A DNA stretch of 64,000 nt from Acanthaster planci (Eukaryota > Echinodermata > Asteroidea > Valvatida > Acanthasteridae). The notes under the pieces are model-generated. The model was not told the DNA's origin, searched no databases, and was given only the letters and a program-made list of their open reading frames with translations. Position 1 is the stretch's first letter; each line of letters opens with the position of its first letter. The DNA lies in NCBI RefSeq assembly GCF_001949145.1, contig NW_019091355.1, forward strand, positions 2,694,209 through 2,758,208. Direction: 5' to 3'. Below, in pieces: positions 59,504 to 64,000 of this stretch. Made by a program: the position numbers and the translations under genes.

Positions 59504-62500
59504 ATGAAATCCCTGCTGACATTTCTCGTCCTTCTCGGTGTTGTCTTCGGAGCCGATGACATCTTCCCGGATGATGCTTATGTGTTTCAACATCACACGC
59601 AGAAGGAGTTGAAGCAAGTTTTGGATGATACTCACGAGGAATGCCCCGACATAACCAGGGTGTACAGTGCTGGCAAAAGTGTAGATGGAGCTGAGTTATG
59701 GGTGATTGAAATAACCGACTATCCTGGAGAACATGAGATTGGTAAGTGACTTTGAAAATTAAGTAGTAGGACCTAGGGCCTACTCTTGCTATATATACTA
59801 GGCTAGTGCTGGGTAGCCGGTAGCCTTACATGTACGTTCGTGGGAGCGGGGCGGACGTCGGACCCCACAGTTCTGGGAGTCGGGATATTGTAATGATATG
59901 ACTAGATACAGTGTAGTTAAGGCTTCAAGCAGTCATGAAGTAAAGCTTACAGAAATCACTTATTTTCGCTTGCAGTGTCAGTGGTTTATAACTTAGCCAA
60001 CAGAAACTGACAGCAATAATCAAGTCAACATTAGTTGGGAAAATATTGCAGCATTTCTTCAGAAAACAGAATTTTTCAGACCAGTCTTAATCATAGGGTT
60101 CGGGTCTACAGAGGTGGCAGTAAAAAATATGAATATTGCGTCCTGACTCCACTGCAGCAGGTTTGTAAGAAGCCTTTGAAGTGTCAAGAAAATTTTCCAA
60201 GTAGGCCTAAGCCTATTTTCTAATGAAACCAAATTCCAAATTTGTGCCAAATTCATGTATTTTCAACATTTCTGGGGAAGAGTTCCAAATAAGCCTTATT
60301 GCAAATACTGCATGGGTGATTTTGCGTAATGGTAGAAAGGCATTGTGGGAAGGAAAAAGGGATAATTTTGTGCCTTTCTACCATTGTGCAAAATCACCCA
60401 TGCAGTATTTGCGATAAGGCTTATACATACACCAGTAATTATTCCCTACAGTGACCTTCAGAAAACAAAAACATATCCAGAAAAATACTAAGTCGTTTAC
60501 TGAGAAAGAACTTTTTATATACCGGTCTCATATGGTTTGTGCATGGTGTGTCAAGTGGCATCCGTATAACTCTCCCATTTCTGCATTGACTGACTTTTAC
60601 TAGGTTAATGCATGGACTGTGGCTGGTTTTCGCAGTAGGCATGAACTGCAAAACTTGGGATCCGGTGAACACAGTCACGGATTTAACTGCTTTGCAGCTT
60701 TGTTCTTTAACATCAGTCTAGTGAGCAGTTGCATATACACCATGCAGTCCATGCATTTTATAGTAAAACTAACCCCCATAGGGTGTATGTAAAATCATTT
60801 TGAAATGGGAGGATTTGGGACTTTTAAGATTCTACCCATCAATGGCTATTTTCTCCAACTTCTGTAAGGAAAAGCATTGATCAGAAATGTAATTGTTAAA
60901 GCACCTGAAAGAGTTGTCAGATACATGTAGATGAGTAGAGTTGCACAATCATGTTCTTGGATTTTTATGTTCCCATGTAAAATTCCAAATTAAGGACCCT
61001 TTGATAATGAATGTTCATGTTTTATTTCCAAGGTGAACCTGAATTCAAATACATTGGCAACATGCACGGTAATGAAGTGGTGGGCCGCGAGATACTGCTG
61101 GTTCTCATCCCTTATCTCTGCAAGATGTACAATTATGGAGATCCTGAAACCAGGCAGCTGGTCGACAACACCAGGATCCACATTATGCCATCCATGAATC
61201 CGGATGGGTATGCTAAGGCTTACCAGAAGGTCAGTTGTACAGTGGGTTGTTCCATCGTTGTGGTTAACATGCACAAAATAAGTCTTAATCCTAAAAGGTT
61301 TTTCAACCATCCCATAGGCAGGGAGTGGGGGGTGTCTAAGAACTATATAAATGTGAAGTTTTAACTCGCGCTATGTACCCGTAACAAGTGTCATCACTCA
61401 AGTAGTGTCAACAAAGCATCAACAATTTGAAAATACCTCTGAAGATTTCAAAGTGGTTTTTATCCCATTTGAAACACTCAAACATCTGCCAACGTAAGAA
61501 AAATAGCAAATATGCTTCCAGATTCTCACAGGAAACAGTTTTTGCGAGGTATTAGGGCCACCGTCTTTCTTTTCTCTGCCGTCTATACGAAAATAAGATG
61601 TCGCTTGTTGACACTAAATAGTTTGACCGGTTTCAACTGAATCCAACATATGGTTATGTTGCTACGGTTATTTGAAGTTCAAGGATACACTCATGCCAGC
61701 CGGTGTGCTTGAGCACGGCAGTGGAAAAAGTATGTATTTCTGGCTGACCTGTCTTGGAAAAATGGGTACTGCACGAGAACTTATTTTCACAAAAGTGGTG
61801 TCAAAATGACTGCAAAGAGTTTCTGAAAAACTCCTAAAGTTCGGCACCACAAAAAAAAAGCACCACAGCAATCGCGGAAACAATGTTGAGAAGGCGCAGG
61901 TGAACCACTTGTTGCCGGGTTGTTTGAAAAATGCAGTGCTTATAATCGGGACTTTTTCAAGATTTTCAGTTTTCAAAATTCTTCAAAAATTCATCATTTA
62001 TTATTGTCTGGTGGCCACTTTAGTCTGAGAGACAAAATCTATTGATGCCTGAGAATTTCAGCCTGGCCTGCAGCCCAGATTGTGCAGTGTTATATAACTT
62101 TCTTTTGTTCACGAACCTGGCTCAGTGCGCTGCTGACCTCTTTTCAATAGGGGCCAGGTTAGCATGCAGCTGTACTGCGTGGCTCATCGCTGCGTTGGTG
62201 GAGCGCTTTTGTCCCCGATGGTAACCTGCCCAATGCCCAAACTGTTGTATACTGTTGGATTTTCTCCATTGTTGAGAGTGAAAAAATGTCGGTAATGCCC
62301 AGCAGCCTGGTCTTTTGTTCCAAGAATGGTCTTTTGTTACAAGGCCCAGTTCCTCTTGTTCGATTTCAGAGACCCCGGCCACGCATATCAGCACATGGTG
62401 CTTGAAACTGGGCTCTCCGGCAGGAAGTAGTTAAGGCCGTTTGTCGTTATTTTTCTTCTACATGTAGTTTACATTAGACAGTGCAAACTAAGATGCTTTT

Positions 62501-64000
62501 TTGATGTGTCACTATCAGTCTGTTTGAAATCCTGACTTAAATGAACATTATGCGAGTATGACACCGACGGTTCCCAGTGACATACATGTACATTGCACAA
62601 GATTTTTTAAAGGCTGGTAACTTGAAAGTGGCCCTGATGACTTGGGGCTTGTTTTGTTGGGGGGGGTTGAAGGTTCACAGGGGAGAGGCATCCAAATTGT
62701 AAAAAGGCATCATAATACAGATTTGCATGTTGAAAGGAGCATCGAAAGTTTGTGTTTAGAGTTTTTATGGGTTTTTTTCATAAATTTGTCAGATATACCA
62801 ATTTTCAGTAGACTTTACATTTGTATAAAGCATGTTCAATATTGAAGGCTTATTATCAATCTCAGTCATTGCCTCAAAATTAAACAGTGATGTTCAAAAA
62901 TAATACTTTTTGTAAAGCATTCAACTGTTTTTCTATTTTTTTTTCCTAGGTTGTTGTGGAAGATGATCCGGATTGGCTGACCGGTCGTGCCAATGCTCAT
63001 GACATCGACCTGAACCGTAATTTCCCCGATTTGATCAAATACCTGTACCACAACACCAAAAACCACGATTTCTCACGGATCTTTGGCAAGAACAACCACA
63101 TCGCAGCAGTCATGGAAGATATCCAACACGAGGTACGTAGATTAGATATGGTCGCTTCAAAACGCCTGTTGGGTATGGCGTGGTATTGGTCGCAGACAAG
63201 GTCATGTTGGAAGATATCCACCATGAGGTACGTAGATTAGATATGGTCGCTTCAGAAAGCCTGTCGGGTATGGCGTGGTGTTGGTCGCAGACAAGGTCAT
63301 GTTTTCAGTAAGACTTACAGCAGCATCCAACCAATAGGTTTGTGTGTTTTTTCACACATGTATTGGAGTTTCATGTTTCTTAGGAACTTACAAGTGTGGT
63401 TAAGGCCTGTTTGTTCCATCTGGATTTTCATCAGTGGTCCCGACTCTGGTTCCCTCCATCCTTTATGCAGTTTCTGGTGCCAGTGAACCAATGACAGATT
63501 ACCGATCGTGATTCCGATCTATGCGAAACAAACACGCCTTTCCTTTACCATGTCAGCTGTGTGCTGAGAGAATCGTAGTCGCGAGATTTGACCAGGAGTG
63601 AGATTTGTCCGGATTTTTTTCATCTGGATTTTCCAGATGTGGGAGGTTTTGTACAGTTTCGTTTCAAACCTGGAATTTACCATTAGGGTGTTTTTATATT
63701 TTATAAGTTTCTATTTAGGAACACAAGAAAGTGGGTATTTGAAGAGTGGTGACTTGCGTAGGCAAACATGAAGTCTTTTTTACTGTAGTCCCATTACTAC
63801 TCAAGGGCCCTCGAGACCTCAGGTGATTATTTTGTGGATATTTCATTTCCAATTTCACCCCTGATTTGACATGTATACCATGTGGCATTTGTTTCTATCA
63901 ATACCCTGGCTTTTTTTTCCCTTCCAGCTCGAACCAGAGACTGTTGCAGTCATGGAGTGGCTTCAGGAGTATTCTTTTGTGTTATCAGCCAACCTCCACG
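59504..64000 (+). CDS. Secreted M14 metallocarboxypeptidase, CPD/CPM/CPN type (3' truncated by window)
   Basis: Exons 59504-59741, 61033-61229, 62950-63132 and 63928-64000 (runs off the end) join in phase to 230 residues so far. A signal peptide ([16 protein letters not shown]) is followed by the carboxypeptidase domain of the N/E regulatory subfamily. Zinc ligands are His91 and Glu94 in [11 protein letters not shown], and His230 in SANLH. Arg127 ([15 protein letters not shown]) and Asn167-Arg168 (DLNRNFPD) bind the substrate carboxylate. The family removes C-terminal Arg or Lys from peptides in the secretory pathway or outside the cell. The catalytic Glu and any repeated domains (as in CPD), membrane anchor or GPI signal lie beyond the window, so the exact member is open. 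The end of exon three and its donor are duplicated downstream. Confidence 0.93.
60289..60424. mobile_element. Perfect-stem MITE in carboxypeptidase intron 1
   Basis: Arms of about 54 bases, 60289-60342 and 60371-60424, are near-exact reverse complements (ATAAGCCTTATTGCAAATAC at the left end; GTATTTGCGATAAGGCTTAT at the right end) with a 28-base loop. Stems this clean suggest a recent insertion or a transcribed hairpin. Confidence 0.8.
60769..60832 (-). repeat. Solo end of MITE family B, inverted
   Basis: Runs CTAACCCCCATAGGGTGTA to GGAGGATTTGGGACTTT, the reverse complement of the family B left end at 23165 and 37108. No matching second end nearby. Confidence 0.5.
63115..63303 (+). repeat. 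95-base tandem duplication covering an exon end and its splice donor
   Basis: Unit 1 is 63115-63209 and unit 2 is 63210-63303, with about 90 percent identity. Each starts GAAGATATCCA and reads through GAGGTACGTAGATTAG to GACAAGGTCATG. The duplicate contains the last 18 coding bases of the exon plus the donor GTACGTAG, so a second donor stands at 63228. Use of it would shift the frame. Confidence 0.85.
63412..63540. mobile_element. Small inverted-repeat element in carboxypeptidase intron 3
   Basis: Ends AAGGCCTGTTTGTTCC and GAAACAAACACGCCTT are 16-base inverted repeats with two mismatches, around a 97-base interior. A single end of the same kind occurs near 45777. No coding capacity. Confidence 0.6.

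Overview
The window is animal nuclear DNA: intron-rich, moderately AT-rich, with GT-AG introns from under 100 bases to about 5 kb. The five multi-exon genes that can be named all point to a bilaterian animal, and together with the dense short inverted-repeat elements and frequent ACATGTA-type and poly-G/poly-C runs they suggest a marine invertebrate. An echinoderm-like deuterostome is my best guess, but this is an inference and not certain. No CRISPR array, operon, rRNA or convincing tRNA was seen.

Layout from left to right. (1) 1-4659 has no recognisable gene. (2) 4660-11544 (+) is a paired-class homeobox gene, ortholog of Drgx/Prrxl1, lacking its initiator exon, with a 5-kb intron inside the homeobox. 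(3) 14806-17672 (+) is a complete four-exon CAMLG/GET2 gene for the ER tail-anchored-protein insertase. (4) 20251-29680 (+) is a complete twelve-exon TM9SF3 gene for a nine-pass Golgi/endosomal membrane protein. (5) 29681-39630 is about 10 kb of mostly non-coding, repeat-littered DNA that probably holds the promoter and 5' exon(s) of the next gene. (6) 39631-51042 (+) codes for at least 1450 residues: tandem calponin-homology domains, long coiled coils and a Ser-rich disordered tail. I cannot match it to a named family, and it is the best candidate here for something undescribed. (7) 51043-56631 is 3' flank with repeats and a poly-G tract containing the only N. (8) 56632-58064 (-) is a complete five-exon sigma-class-like glutathione S-transferase. 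(9) 59504-64000 (+) is the 5' part of a secreted M14 metallocarboxypeptidase (CPD/CPM/CPN-like) that runs off the window, divergent from the GST gene.

The genes are independent transcription units and not one pathway. CAMLG, TM9SF3 and the carboxypeptidase all belong to the secretory/membrane system, but in an animal genome this adjacency need not mean co-function. All exon joins were checked for reading-frame phase by hand: CAMLG gives 360 residues, TM9SF3 585, GST 210 and the CH/coiled-coil gene 1450 plus a missing N-terminus. The second layer of the window is a set of non-autonomous inverted-repeat elements. Several families occur in two or three copies, and one group ends in the telomere-like motif TTAACCCTAAC.
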